Assembly (NCBI GenBank): GCA_001600355.1
Contig: BCJU01000003.1
Location: 566,089-621,230 of the forward strand
Length of the DNA: 55,142 nt
Source: Meira nashicola
Lineage: Eukaryota; Basidiomycota; Exobasidiomycetes; Exobasidiales; Brachybasidiaceae
Reading direction: 5' to 3'
A program made the position numbers and the translations under genes. The notes below the pieces were generated by a model that was given only the letters and a program-made list of their open reading frames with translations, did no database searches and had not been told where the DNA came from. Shown here piece by piece: positions 20,658 through 30,595 of this stretch (position 1 is the stretch's first letter; each line of letters opens with the position of its first letter).

Positions 20658-21866
20658 ATGGAAGATATAAGTGCAATAGAAGATACGCCTGCCACCAGAT
20701 TGACTCTCGATTTGAGAGGTTCACGCTTTACGATCGAACAAGCAATGTTGATGAATTTGCCAGAATCTGTACTTTTATGTCTATTTCCTAATGGTCTCGT
20801 CTTAAGTAGACAATCTTCTGCGGGCGGTATAGCAGGACCATCATCAAATACAAACGGAGAAGGAAATGAAGAAGGTGCAACTGAAGCAGATGAAGATGAA
20901 GAAGTATACATGGTAGACTTTGATCCAGCTTGTCTTTCTTACGTTTTACGATTTTTCAAAGGAGCTCAAGAAGATTTTTATGGCTTACCAGGAAAGCCAT
21001 CTAAACGGGCACAATTTGCACAATCTCATGCTAATCAACATCAATTTGGCGTCGATGGTGATTATGATGCGTTTGGAGGTGTACCTGGAGCAATGCCTTT
21101 GATGAGCAAACAAGCTATTATTGTGTTGAGAGAAGAATTAGAGTATTTCAGTATACCTCCAAAAAGTTTGCAAAATGGCATCGGAATTTCAGCAGGAAGG
21201 AAATCAACAGATTCAAAAGGTAATCCTTTACCAGAAGTGCCAGCCAATACGGTCACAACGCCGGCTTTACTCGATCTCAAACAAGAATGTGGATCTGCTT
21301 TATTGGAACGTAAACAAATCTTTACAGCATTACAAAGGAACGTGAATAAGGAAAACAATATGGCTGAACAGCATTTGATCGATATGCTGTGTATGAGCGG
21401 ATTTGATCGTGATGATACGTGGGGTTTCAGAGCTTTGGAGCCGAACAGATGTTGTATAACTTCGATTGCGCTTGTTTTGCTCAAGACAGGTATCACATTT
21501 AATGAAGCAAACGTAGAGGGAAAGCGAACTTCAGATGCACAATCAAGTGCCAATGCAAATGAAAATACATCAGGCGAAGGAGAAGTTGAAATTGATCAAC
21601 AACAATTGAACACAGCACAAAAGTTGTTACTCTTTTGGAGAAAACCGGCGAGAAAGTGCTGGTGGGACGGTGTGGACGTCATCTTACCATTATTGGAAGG
21701 CGAGCAAGCCGTTTCGGAATCAGAAAAGAATGTACCTTCGGAGGATACATTGAACAGCTCAGGTGGAATGACGACTGCAGAACAAGAACTTCTACGATCA
21801 GGAAAAGGAAGAAGAACAAGAGTATGGGCAAGAAGGGTATGGACGCTAGAATTAAGCTTGATATGA
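20658..21866 (+). CDS. WHI2: Whi2-like stress-response protein with BTB fold
   Basis: 402 residues from ATG 20658, single exon. The N-terminus has the Whi2/KCTD-type BTB opening: LTLDLRGSRFTIEQAMLM, then NLPESVLLCLFPNGLVL. An acidic insertion follows (~75-95), and BTB strands VDFDPACLSYVLRFF and IIVLREELEYFSIPP come after it. The C-terminus ends with RRVWTLELSLI, a segment I recall from fungal Whi2 proteins. In yeast Whi2 works with the phosphatases Psr1/Psr2 to activate the general stress response and to restrain TORC1 under amino-acid limitation. The assignment is based on the BTB motif and tail. The gene converges on the PX protein. Confidence 0.75.
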   Translation: MEDISAIEDTPATRLTLDLRGSRFTIEQAMLMNLPESVLLCLFPNGLVLSRQSSAGGIAGPSSNTNGEGNEEGATEADEDEEVYMVDFDPACLSYVLRFFKGAQEDFYGLPGKPSKRAQFAQSHANQHQFGVDGDYDAFGGVPGAMPLMSKQAIIVLREELEYFSIPPKSLQNGIGISAGRKSTDSKGNPLPEVPANTVTTPALLDLKQECGSALLERKQIFTALQRNVNKENNMAEQHLIDMLCMSGFDRDDTWGFRALEPNRCCITSIALVLLKTGITFNEANVEGKRTSDAQSSANANENTSGEGEVEIDQQQLNTAQKLLLFWRKPARKCWWDGVDVILPLLEGEQAVSESEKNVPSEDTLNSSGGMTTAEQELLRSGKGRRTRVWARRVWTLELSLI

Positions 21867-22173
21867 GCTATTTTCTACGACATCATCTTAAGTCTTCAAT
21901 TTTACAGACTACGTGCACTTCTGTTTTTTTTTTCTTGGTGCAACCAACCCAGCTCAATCATGCAACATACCCAAAGCTGCTTTGTGATACCATTCAACCA
22001 AGAAGCTGCCTACTTTCCCTCCTTGCATGATCCAATTTAACTAACCACAATCTCTTCAATTCTCATTACACATATCGGCCACAAACATTTTGCTTGCACT
22101 TCTTTATGGACCTTATTCATTTGCATACTCTTTCAATCCATTCATAGCCTCATACAAACCCATACATCATTTT

Positions 22174-22205
<32 letters not shown>

Positions 22206-22350
22206 CTAAATACAAAAGCATTCTCTTTTCATTGGATGTGTCACTTCCATTCTCTTTTTATATTTTTCTTTGTAAAGCTGATTCGATTCACAAAGGTTTG
22301 CTAATGATACATGAATTAATATCACATCTCTTTTGCCCTTGTCTGATTCT
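21867..22350. repeat. Convergent 3' region with CA/TA microsatellite
   Basis: 484 bp between the converging WHI2 and PX-protein stop codons. A compound microsatellite, (CA)n followed by (TA)n, occupies about 22174-22206. No gene is seen. Confidence 0.6.
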
Positions 22351-23982
22351 TTAAACATCATCTGTTCCAACAACGAATTGACGTACTGCATGCGTTGTTC
22401 CCCACATCGGATCGAGCATAACAATCGCTAACCATTTCTGCAATGCCCTTCTACGTTTTTCTAGATGATCGGAAGCATACTTTTGCAGGATACCTGACCT
22501 TCTTGGTGGAAGTTGTGGTATAGGTCTATGTTGCCCTTTAGATTTCAAATTCCCTCCTGTATTTCTCATAGATGTATTTAAATCTTTTGATGTGAGCTTA
22601 ATTCTGCATTCCTCCATCAATGCTTTTCGAAGATTAACAAATGCACTGAATCTCTTAAGAACACCAATCGTGGATCCAGCATGCGTTACAATTCGAACAT
22701 CGTAGGCTACATAACCACGTGCTCTTTCGCCAACGATGCTAAAACCACGTATATGAACATCTCGTGCGAAAGGAGATATTGAAGTTTCGGAATTTAAGCC
22801 ATCTTCTCCACTTCCTCCTGTCATGTATGACTGACTGCCATTTGATCTCCTTCTTGCTAAGCTTCTTCTACGACGTGCACTTGATGTATTGCTCGAAGAG
22901 GTCATCGTTGTAGCAGGCAAACTCATTAAGGAAGTATTGTCATCATTAGTCGGATTTGGTGCGATCTCTTGAATTGGGGAAGAGGACGACGGATTCGAGG
23001 AAGCCAAAATTGTTTGGCCGGTAAAATATTGATCATCTTCAATAGGAGCTCCATTCAGCATTGCTTGCCTTTCAGCCCTTTTGTTGCCATGTAATTTTAC
23101 TGTTACGGATGTTTGCGTTGCAATTGCACTTGATGGTTGCGATAAACGCAAGCGATGTCCAGGTACACCATGTGATGGTGAAACTTCCGACGTACTTGAT
23201 TCGATCTCCCTCTTTTTTGGGGATGACGGAAGATCATCTTGCTGTGGAATTTCCCCATTATTTACCCATTCAGGAAATGATTCTTGAAAGAAAGCAGGAA
23301 TATGATCTTGCTGTGATCCTCGGGAAAGATTAAGACCTGCAGATTCTGATCCCTTTGTGAGATCTATAATTCCTCTTTTTGATTCGCTCGGTCCAGCAGA
23401 TGCAGGATAAACACGTGCATTAAAAAGGTCCATTCTTCTTTCTATTTTGCCTTGTGATGTGATACGTTCACCGTATTGATTCAACCATGAATGTTGCCGA
23501 AGTGTATCTTGAACGGCTTGTAGGCCAGGAGAAGATGTAGCACTCTTTCGAACAAGGGGCGCCAAAAGGTCTGCAGAGACAGACTTGACACTTCCATGTA
23601 AATTGGATGAGGGAAGGTTTTCATCCCTGATTTGTGATTGAGAGGGATTTTTGAAATCTAAAGAATTAAGAAATCTTTCCTGCGTTCTTTCTTTTTCTAA
23701 TTTCAAATTGTCTTGCTTTCCTTGTAAAATATTATCATCGTGAATAGGTGTTAATCGTGCGTTTGGGTCGATAGAAAGTGCTTTGCTTACATCTAGCCGA
23801 TTACTAGATCCGGGTCTACTTAAAAATAAAGGACTTGGAGATGGTAAAGGAAGATTTTCATTCTTGATCAATTTAGTGACTGCTTGCTTTGAATTGCCTA
23901 AATCCAATAAATCTTTTGTAGCCTCTGCCAATTCATCCTCTAATGAAATTCCTGTTTCGTGAATGGAAGCGGATAAAGCCAT
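22351..23982 (-). CDS. PX-domain protein
   Basis: 543 residues from ATG 23982. The first ~390 residues are polar and probably disordered. The C-terminal ~125 residues form a PX domain: RDVHIRGFSIVGERARGYVAYDVRI, VLKRFSAFVNLRKALMEE, then a basic Pro-rich loop with PIPQLPPRR and a final helix with KRRRALQKWLAIVML. PX domains bind phosphoinositides, usually PI3P on endosomes. The RFSAF motif matches the RYSEF-type box, and the basic residues after it fit lipid binding. An upstream exon is possible: 24277-24207 joined to 24016 across a 190-bp intron stays in frame and gives 578 residues. It would put its ATG only 31 bp from the divergent SET5 start, so I keep the simpler model. Confidence 0.82.
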   Translation of the reverse strand: MALSASIHETGISLEDELAEATKDLLDLGNSKQAVTKLIKNENLPLPSPSPLFLSRPGSSNRLDVSKALSIDPNARLTPIHDDNILQGKQDNLKLEKERTQERFLNSLDFKNPSQSQIRDENLPSSNLHGSVKSVSADLLAPLVRKSATSSPGLQAVQDTLRQHSWLNQYGERITSQGKIERRMDLFNARVYPASAGPSESKRGIIDLTKGSESAGLNLSRGSQQDHIPAFFQESFPEWVNNGEIPQQDDLPSSPKKREIESSTSEVSPSHGVPGHRLRLSQPSSAIATQTSVTVKLHGNKRAERQAMLNGAPIEDDQYFTGQTILASSNPSSSSPIQEIAPNPTNDDNTSLMSLPATTMTSSSNTSSARRRRSLARRRSNGSQSYMTGGSGEDGLNSETSISPFARDVHIRGFSIVGERARGYVAYDVRIVTHAGSTIGVLKRFSAFVNLRKALMEECRIKLTSKDLNTSMRNTGGNLKSKGQHRPIPQLPPRRSGILQKYASDHLEKRRRALQKWLAIVMLDPMWGTTHAVRQFVVGTDDV

Positions 23983-24308
23983 AACGCTCAACCAATAAAG
24001 TATAGCATCATCTCTTCTCAAATTTATGTTTCAAGATAAATAATAACCTTTGATTAAAATTCACAAAGGTTGATGATGGATGAATGAATGCACGAATTAT
24101 ACACTTAGAATCTTTACCCCATATCATGCATGTCGCGCGTCCGTGCGGCCTGCATGCTCGGAAAAACGTGATTCCAAAAAAAAAGTAAAATAGCCGATTA
24201 GCGTACTTTGAACCGTCAGGAAGTTTTTTAAATAAAGTTTGCTCCACTCCAATTGGATTTTTCTCCTCGTACGACATCCTGCTTTACAACAATAGATTTT
24301 CTCTTATC

Positions 24309-25793
24309 ATGTCTGTCACAGAAAACGAGAAGCAGATACCATCTGAAGAACAAATTATTGAAGCATCTCAGGTCAAATTAAAACAATCACCCACTCTAGG
24401 TATAGCAAAATTGCTTATCCAATTGCAAACAGAAAATCAATGGTCTCTCAGCGAAAAGAGATTAAAAACGATTTTAGTGAAAGCTAATTTACGACAATCA
24501 AAGACATATGTTGATGGAAAGCAAGATGATGTACCTTCATACGTTCCATTATCTCATTTGGATACAAATTTAAACATTCCAGAAGGAATAAAAGCTGTTT
24601 ATTTTGATCGTATAAAAGGCAAAGGATTGATTGCCGATCGAGATTTCAAAGAAGGACAAACTATTTTCAACGAAGATGCATTCGTTGCTTCTGCTCCTTC
24701 ACAAGCAATGCGTCAAGTTGAACAAGGTGAATTATGTTCAAATTGTTTCGCTCCTTTGGCTGGTTCTTTAGTTGTACGATGCGGCCAGAAGGATTGCGAA
24801 TCTCGATTTTGTACAAGACTTTGTCAAACCAGAGCACAATCTACTCATCACGCTCTTCTTTGCATCGGTCAAAATCCTTCGATAAAACCTTTCAATAAAT
24901 TTTTATCAATACAAAAATGGCTTTCACTCGCTATTGTCGCGAAAACGTTGGCAAGGATTTTATTGACACATTCCAATCATGCTCCTGTCAGTTTACGTTT
25001 TCAACAAACCAACAATCGATCTGAAGAACAACCAAAAGCTTCACTTGAAGAAATTTTATCACATTTTGATGCATTTGCTACTGTTTCAGAATTGGAAAGA
25101 AGAGCGCGTAATCCTGGATGGGAAGTAGAACGTTCAGCCTTTTTGACGAGTATGAAAGAAGCGCATTCATTGTTATGCAAAGGTATGGATCCAAGATTAG
25201 ATCGAAAAAAGTGGCCTTTATGGAAAGATTTTCCGGTAAAAGTTGCTGAAAAGTTGTTTACTTGGGATAATTTTATTTTATTATTAGGTCGCGCAAATAT
25301 CAATACTGAAGCGCAAGGAGGAATGTACCTTGTTCATAGTCATTTGAATCATTCTTGTTCACCAAACGTTTCAATTCGTCATCCACCCTCAAGACATGGA
25401 GTTCGTCAAGCAACAAAGATTATAGCTTTAGCTAAAAATGAAATCAAGAAAGGAGATGAATTAGTAATCACTTATCAAGATCCATCATTGGAATTATCAA
25501 GGAGAAGAATGTTATTATGGCGAGAGTATATGTTTGGACCATGTGAATGTCAAAGATGTTTAGGAGAATTAAACGATTTAAATGAAGATCAAAAGAAAGA
25601 AATGGAAAGTGGATCATGGAAAGTAGACGTGAATGAAGAACAAGAAATTCAAAAACGTAAAGAGCATGCAGAAATGTTAAACGAATTGGAGAAACAAAGA
25701 AAGGAAAAGTTACGATCGGAAGGCAAAGATGTAGAAGATGAGAAAGATATGAAGGGTATAGAAGAAGAATTACGAACTCACCTTGGTTTCTGA
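24309..25793 (+). CDS. SET5: SET-domain lysine methyltransferase, Set5 family
   Basis: 494 residues from ATG 24309, single exon. The SET domain is split by a cysteine-rich insert, as in the SMYD/Set5 group. The SET-N strand begins near residue 94 (IKAVYFDRIKGKGLIADRDF). The zinc insert spans about 143-185 (CSNC...CGQKDCESRFC...C). The catalytic core has HLNHSCSPN (~346-353) and DELVITYQ (~383-390), and a post-SET CECQRC (~412-417) follows. The C-terminus is a charged coil. Yeast Set5 methylates histone H4 on Lys5, 8 and 12. The N-H-S-C and Tyr residues needed for catalysis are all present. Length and layout agree with fungal Set5. Confidence 0.88.
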   Translation: MSVTENEKQIPSEEQIIEASQVKLKQSPTLGIAKLLIQLQTENQWSLSEKRLKTILVKANLRQSKTYVDGKQDDVPSYVPLSHLDTNLNIPEGIKAVYFDRIKGKGLIADRDFKEGQTIFNEDAFVASAPSQAMRQVEQGELCSNCFAPLAGSLVVRCGQKDCESRFCTRLCQTRAQSTHHALLCIGQNPSIKPFNKFLSIQKWLSLAIVAKTLARILLTHSNHAPVSLRFQQTNNRSEEQPKASLEEILSHFDAFATVSELERRARNPGWEVERSAFLTSMKEAHSLLCKGMDPRLDRKKWPLWKDFPVKVAEKLFTWDNFILLLGRANINTEAQGGMYLVHSHLNHSCSPNVSIRHPPSRHGVRQATKIIALAKNEIKKGDELVITYQDPSLELSRRRMLLWREYMFGPCECQRCLGELNDLNEDQKKEMESGSWKVDVNEEQEIQKRKEHAEMLNELEKQRKEKLRSEGKDVEDEKDMKGIEEELRTHLGF

Positions 25794-26255
25794 TTTGATT
25801 TGTAGATGAGATTTGGCAGTAAGAAGCGCGGAGCAAAATAAAAAAGGGTCAAGAGCGAATTTGTACACATACAATACAATTTCGGCGCCGGACATAACAT
25901 TCACTTCATTTATCATTTCCATAGTACTTCAATATTACAATTCGGACGTCCGTGCGCCGCATTAGATGACGGTGATTCAATTCTTCCCCTCTCAAAGGAC
26001 TTGGTGATATATCCCTTTCTTCCTTCTTGTCCAAATCAAATTTGCGCATAATTGCAGTGAGAATAGGCTAGACGTGCGTTTTTTTTTCTCAATCGGACCT
26101 GATTGCAGTACTCAACAAAAATACGGAGGATTGGATTTTTGACATAATTACTGCAGTTCAGAAGAAAGTTGAAATTGTTGTATCAAAGCATCCTTCCTTC
26201 CATCATATCCAAAGAGAAGAACGTATTCTCCTTTGAAAAAGATCTAGAATCGATA
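25794..26255 (+). promoter_or_regulatory. Promoter region of the acidic-protein gene
   Basis: 462 bp between SET5 and the next same-strand gene. It contains TTCGGCGCCGGA (25881-25892), a 12-bp palindromic word identical to the one in the SDR/WHI2 promoter region. A second CG-rich patch (GGACGTCCGTGCGCCG) lies near 25943-25958. No gene is seen. Confidence 0.35.
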
Positions 26256-27902
26256 ATGAATGAACAAGAAATGAAAAAGAATTTCAGCTCATTTGAAGCT
26301 CAACATCAACAATTATCAAATGAATGCACTCCTATAGTTAATGGAAACAATGTTCAAGCAAATGACATCGACAGGCAAATTGTACCTTTTGATCTTCAAA
26401 AGGATACTTTCATCATCACAGACGATAGTGGAGTAGGAATGACAAAGAAGACATTGAGCATATTGCAACACACCGCCAAGTCTTCAAACGAGAAAAGACG
26501 ATTAAGCGATCACGAACATTCTGACCATTCTCGGTATCAAAGCCCTCAATTGATCGAAGATGAAATTTCAATCGAAGCTCAGGAAGATGCATACAATGTC
26601 TTTCAAGTGCGTGATGCAGTTGAAGATTTAGATGAAGGTCAAACACAATCCTTTTCCTTTCCTTCCTCTGAAGAATTGCAAAGTAACATTCATGAAGATG
26701 GGGCTGAAGAAGATGAAGCTTCTTCAAATGATTCGACAGATGTACAAATTAATTGCCGTAAAGTGCAAGAAATTTGTACACCTTTTGCACTGCAAGAAAA
26801 TTTGTTGCAAGGTGATACGCTCATCGATGGCGTTCATTCTACTACTTCAAATTCATCAACAATCACATCTGATATTGATGATGATGATGACGCAAGCTCA
26901 AATTCTGCTTTTGAAAATTCGGAAGAGCAAGAAGGTTCAGTAAATGAAGAAGAGGAAGAGGATGAAGATGAAAGTTTGAATTTACCGAAAAGTAGAGGCA
27001 AAAAACGCGCCCAAAGTGACAACACCTCACATGATGACACTGACGTTCGCAGCAAATTCAATCCCATCTTTTCCGCTGAAGATGAAGAAGCGAAGGTTAA
27101 ATCAACTGCATTGCGTATTGTAAAAGGATCTCAAAGACGATCTTACTATCCTGAATGGTTGAGTCATGTTTTTCATGCCTCGAAAGAAGATTGGGATCGA
27201 AAGCCAACGCAGGCGCAATTAGAATTGCTCGAAGCTGCTATTTTGCAGAGTCAACCTGACTTTCACCTCTTTCTGCAACTGTTTCAACACGTTTTTGGAC
27301 CTTGTTTATGTTACAAACGCGAAAATGATGTGATTCAAAGTATACGTAACCTCTACCACTTACACGGTCAAACTCAACATTGGGCAATCAAAAGTGGAAG
27401 AATTCGCAGTCCTGCCGTGCACGAATTGACAAGTACAGACGACTTTATTTTCATTTATCTCAGTTCATTCACCAGTTCTGAAGAGTTCTTCAATTACGAT
27501 TGTTCACTACAAGAATTATTTCCTGAAGACGTTTTGCATTCTTTGCATAATAGGATGGCAAAATTTCATGGCAAGACTCCAGCTTCCGGATACGATTACT
27601 GGGCATATGCAAGAGCAAAGTATTTGGATGACTTCTATGTACGTCCTATGAAGCCGGAAGATTTGACGGTTGACGAACGTAAAGAATGGATTCAAGAATT
27701 GGAAGAATGTAGGTCATTTCAAGAAGCAACGGCTGTGACTGAAGGTGTGTTTGGTCCTCTTTTGAATTATGATGATCTTCCTGCGCCACAAGTGGATATT
27801 GATAGATATTGGAGTCCGTGTGAATGCAGTATTTGTCTGCGATCGAACAAAAGAATCAAGCTGGACAACGCTAACAATGACTCTAAAGTCATTACAATGT
27901 AG
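26256..27902 (+). CDS. Acidic protein of unrecognised family
   Basis: 548 residues from ATG 26256; the frame is open further upstream but without an ATG. Residues ~1-270 are acidic and Ser-rich, with long Asp/Glu runs (DIDDDDDASS, EEEEEDEDES) and then a nuclear-localisation-like SRGKKRAQ. The C-terminal ~250 residues are ordered and rich in aromatics (SQRRSYYPEWLSHVFHASKEDW; SGYDYWAYARAKYLDDFYVRP), with a Cys pair in CECSIC near the end. That end could bind metal but is too short to call. I do not recognise the family. The acidic N-half with a compact C-half suggests a nuclear protein, which is inference only. Confidence 0.8.
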   Translation: MNEQEMKKNFSSFEAQHQQLSNECTPIVNGNNVQANDIDRQIVPFDLQKDTFIITDDSGVGMTKKTLSILQHTAKSSNEKRRLSDHEHSDHSRYQSPQLIEDEISIEAQEDAYNVFQVRDAVEDLDEGQTQSFSFPSSEELQSNIHEDGAEEDEASSNDSTDVQINCRKVQEICTPFALQENLLQGDTLIDGVHSTTSNSSTITSDIDDDDDASSNSAFENSEEQEGSVNEEEEEDEDESLNLPKSRGKKRAQSDNTSHDDTDVRSKFNPIFSAEDEEAKVKSTALRIVKGSQRRSYYPEWLSHVFHASKEDWDRKPTQAQLELLEAAILQSQPDFHLFLQLFQHVFGPCLCYKRENDVIQSIRNLYHLHGQTQHWAIKSGRIRSPAVHELTSTDDFIFIYLSSFTSSEEFFNYDCSLQELFPEDVLHSLHNRMAKFHGKTPASGYDYWAYARAKYLDDFYVRPMKPEDLTVDERKEWIQELEECRSFQEATAVTEGVFGPLLNYDDLPAPQVDIDRYWSPCECSICLRSNKRIKLDNANNDSKVITM

Positions 27903-28098
27903 CAGTAGCTATAGTCATTGGAACAGCTGGATCTGTTCACAAGATGGTCAAACTGTCATTGATTCAAATCGATTGATTGATAGATATAATACATGATTGT
28001 AAATTGTAAATGAAGCACTCAATGAATAAAAAGAAACTCAAAAAAGACACAGCAAGCTTGGCATCCATGTATTTACTTACTGTATTCAGACGAAGTTG

Positions 28099-30309
28099 TT
28101 ATTCATTCGATTGTCCTTGCATTCGTGCTTTGAAAAGTGAAGTCTTTTTAGTAGATTTAGGAGCGCTCTTTTCACCTGGGATAGAAATAATTTCGGGAGG
28201 TTTGTGTTCCGTTGCTGATTGTTGCTTGATGCCTTCCTTTTTGTTCAACTCTCTCTGTTCTAGCCTAGCACGCATAACGTTTTCCAAACGATCATCTTCT
28301 TCATCACTTTGACCGTCAAGTTCGATCTCGTTTGCAGAAGTGGGAATCGTTCCATCTTCTTTTTGTTTGGGAAAGCGAACGTTGGCCAAAGCAGGAATTA
28401 GCATGCTAGGACCAACATTATGCGCACCTCTTAAAGTAGAGCTCGCATCAGTAGTGCTAGATGATGTTCCTGAACCCAATTCACGAGAAACGGGTTTCTT
28501 ATTCATCATTGCACGATGTAGACGTTCTCTTCGAAAACGGCTCAAATTTGCATTTTGATCGGTACCTCCATCGATCAAACTCAAATCTTGTCCGTCTTCT
28601 AATCCCTCCATAGTGTCTGATGGCATTACATCTTCTCTGCTCCTTTGACCTTCAGATAAAATGCTAGGATGAAAGCCGTTTTGTTGCACCAGACTAGCCT
28701 TAATTCTTTCATATTCTTGTCGTAATTCATCATTGTTTATTTCACCAACATCAGAATCAAATTGTGGCGGAACGATTGCTTCTATCATATCATCGCTGTC
28801 GAAACCTATATCTGGATCTGCATCCTCATCGGAAAAGTATCCTAGAGCGTCTACCTGATCTTCGTCCAGCTCTTCATCATACACTTCCAAGCCTAATTCT
28901 GCCATTACATCATCATCATCATCTTCGTCGCTATCGTCATCATTTACAATTCCGGCCATTTGATCATCTTGAGATCTATCAGTAGCTTCTGTGGCAGCCG
29001 TACCAACTTTAACATCGACTTTGCCATCATTCGATTCTCCAAAACGCACTTTGCTCATCTTCACTGGTTTTTCATCATCGTCATCAGCGTTAAGATCGTC
29101 AGATTTGTTCGAAATTGTTTCTCCTCTTTTACGTGCTTCTATCTTTTCTGCAAATGCTTTGCTAGGACGAGCATGAGGGACACTTGGCGTAAGACCTTGC
29201 TTTATCCTTTCTTCTGATATAATTTCATCACGATTTGTTGCTCGTTCTAAAGCAGATATACCTTGGGTTGTTTTGGGTCCTACGGGTAAAGGTGGCAAAG
29301 GAGGTTTTGTGAATTGCTTTGGCTTGACGTTCAAGAATCCTTTCTTGAACACACTAGAATCTTTTCTCGAATTTGACGGCTGCAATGGTATAGAAGCACC
29401 TGGTATATGTTCAATCACTTCTTTACGAACAGAAGGGCCATTATCACCCGTCTTGCTTGTCGTTTGATAGCTTGCATTTGCTTGTTCGGCCGATCTTATC
29501 GCTTCTTCTTTTTGTGCATTCATGCTTTGTTTTATAGACTCGTATTGAGGATGACCTTTGATTGCATCAATTCCTAGTAATTCAACAATCATTTTTGCTT
29601 CTTCTTCGTTTCCTTCATCTTCAATATCTCTTCCGATCTTATTTGTTTCACGTATAGGTCCGACTAACTCTTCACGTACACTTTTACTTTCACGCACACC
29701 TTCTGGACTTTGAATACGTACTGTCTTTTTCTTCTTTTTTAATTTACCGCCAATCTCACCGCTTCTTGACATTCTTTCATCGCCATTCGTCATTTGATCT
29801 ACCATACTGCCTAATGAACTCGTACTTGCACTCATATTATCATCGGCTGCCATCCAACGTACTTGTTCGATGGGATCGCTGCTATGCTCAGCTGCTGGAC
29901 TGCTAGGGTTCATATTCAAGAATCCTTTACGCATGCCTGAAGCGCCAAATTTTGGATCTGGCGAAACATTGTGAAAAGTGTGTTTCAAGACTGACTTTGG
30001 TGGTAATGGTCGATCGGCAGAAGAAACGCGGGCATGCGAACTTTTTTGAGAATCTTGATCGCTTTGAGATTGTTTTAAATTAACTAAATTTTCCTCTCCT
30101 TCATCTTGTTCAAGTTCATTTAGAATAGAATTCATCCATTTTTTCCTTTCTTCTTTACTTTTTTCTTCTGCAGGTTTAAAAGTTTGAACTACACCTTTTC
30201 CAAACGTATCATCTTGCTCTGCTATCGTTTCCGTAACATTGACAAACGGCAATCCTTCTTCATTTAATGCTTGCCCGTTTTCGTTTATAGTTTGACCATT
30301 CTCGTTCAT
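28099..30309 (-). CDS. Acidic DUF3835/Bud27-URI-like protein without visible prefoldin domain
   Basis: 736 residues from ATG 30309, single exon, acidic and largely disordered. Two copies of a KGFLN motif occur (MRKGFLNMNP, FKKGFLNVKP). A strongly acidic block (DDDSDEDDDDD) lies near residue 450, and the basic tail ends in KKTSLFKARMQGQ. That tail and the KGFL motifs resemble the DUF3835 region at the C-terminus of Bud27/URI proteins, which act in polymerase assembly with R2TP and in translation. The N-terminal prefoldin helices of Bud27 are absent, and the 286-bp space to the divergent RRM gene leaves little room for them. It is either a diverged Bud27 or an unrelated acidic protein. Confidence 0.55.
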   Translation of the reverse strand: MNENGQTINENGQALNEEGLPFVNVTETIAEQDDTFGKGVVQTFKPAEEKSKEERKKWMNSILNELEQDEGEENLVNLKQSQSDQDSQKSSHARVSSADRPLPPKSVLKHTFHNVSPDPKFGASGMRKGFLNMNPSSPAAEHSSDPIEQVRWMAADDNMSASTSSLGSMVDQMTNGDERMSRSGEIGGKLKKKKKTVRIQSPEGVRESKSVREELVGPIRETNKIGRDIEDEGNEEEAKMIVELLGIDAIKGHPQYESIKQSMNAQKEEAIRSAEQANASYQTTSKTGDNGPSVRKEVIEHIPGASIPLQPSNSRKDSSVFKKGFLNVKPKQFTKPPLPPLPVGPKTTQGISALERATNRDEIISEERIKQGLTPSVPHARPSKAFAEKIEARKRGETISNKSDDLNADDDDEKPVKMSKVRFGESNDGKVDVKVGTAATEATDRSQDDQMAGIVNDDDSDEDDDDDVMAELGLEVYDEELDEDQVDALGYFSDEDADPDIGFDSDDMIEAIVPPQFDSDVGEINNDELRQEYERIKASLVQQNGFHPSILSEGQRSREDVMPSDTMEGLEDGQDLSLIDGGTDQNANLSRFRRERLHRAMMNKKPVSRELGSGTSSSTTDASSTLRGAHNVGPSMLIPALANVRFPKQKEDGTIPTSANEIELDGQSDEEDDRLENVMRARLEQRELNKKEGIKQQSATEHKPPEIISIPGEKSAPKSTKKTSLFKARMQGQSNE

Positions 30310-30595
30310 TGGCGCAACATATAAGGCAATGTAAGTTATAGAGAAGAACGTAAAAATAAAAAGTCAAATGATAGATGGTTGGTTCAATTGATCTCCGTCC
30401 GATTTTATATACGCGAGTGGAGAATATATGCAAAGCATTATTTTTTTGGAAAGAGAGAGTGAATACCCACACGTGTAGTGTTGCGCGTAGGCCAGGCTGC
30501 ACATAATGATCATGTGTACAACTTTGTCAAAAGATGGTCTTACACTCTTTAACGGATTACCGTCACTTCTTTTCTGCAATCTCTTCCTTTAAAAT

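Noticed and set aside
20411..20791. 126-codon plus-strand frame before WHI2
   Set aside because: It overlaps the WHI2 coding start in another frame and has no recognisable content.
21062..21553. 163-codon antisense frame within WHI2
   Set aside because: Lies wholly opposite a well-supported gene; typical shadow frame.
22174..22206. CA/TA repeat as a possible functional element
   Set aside because: Ordinary microsatellite in a convergent 3' region.
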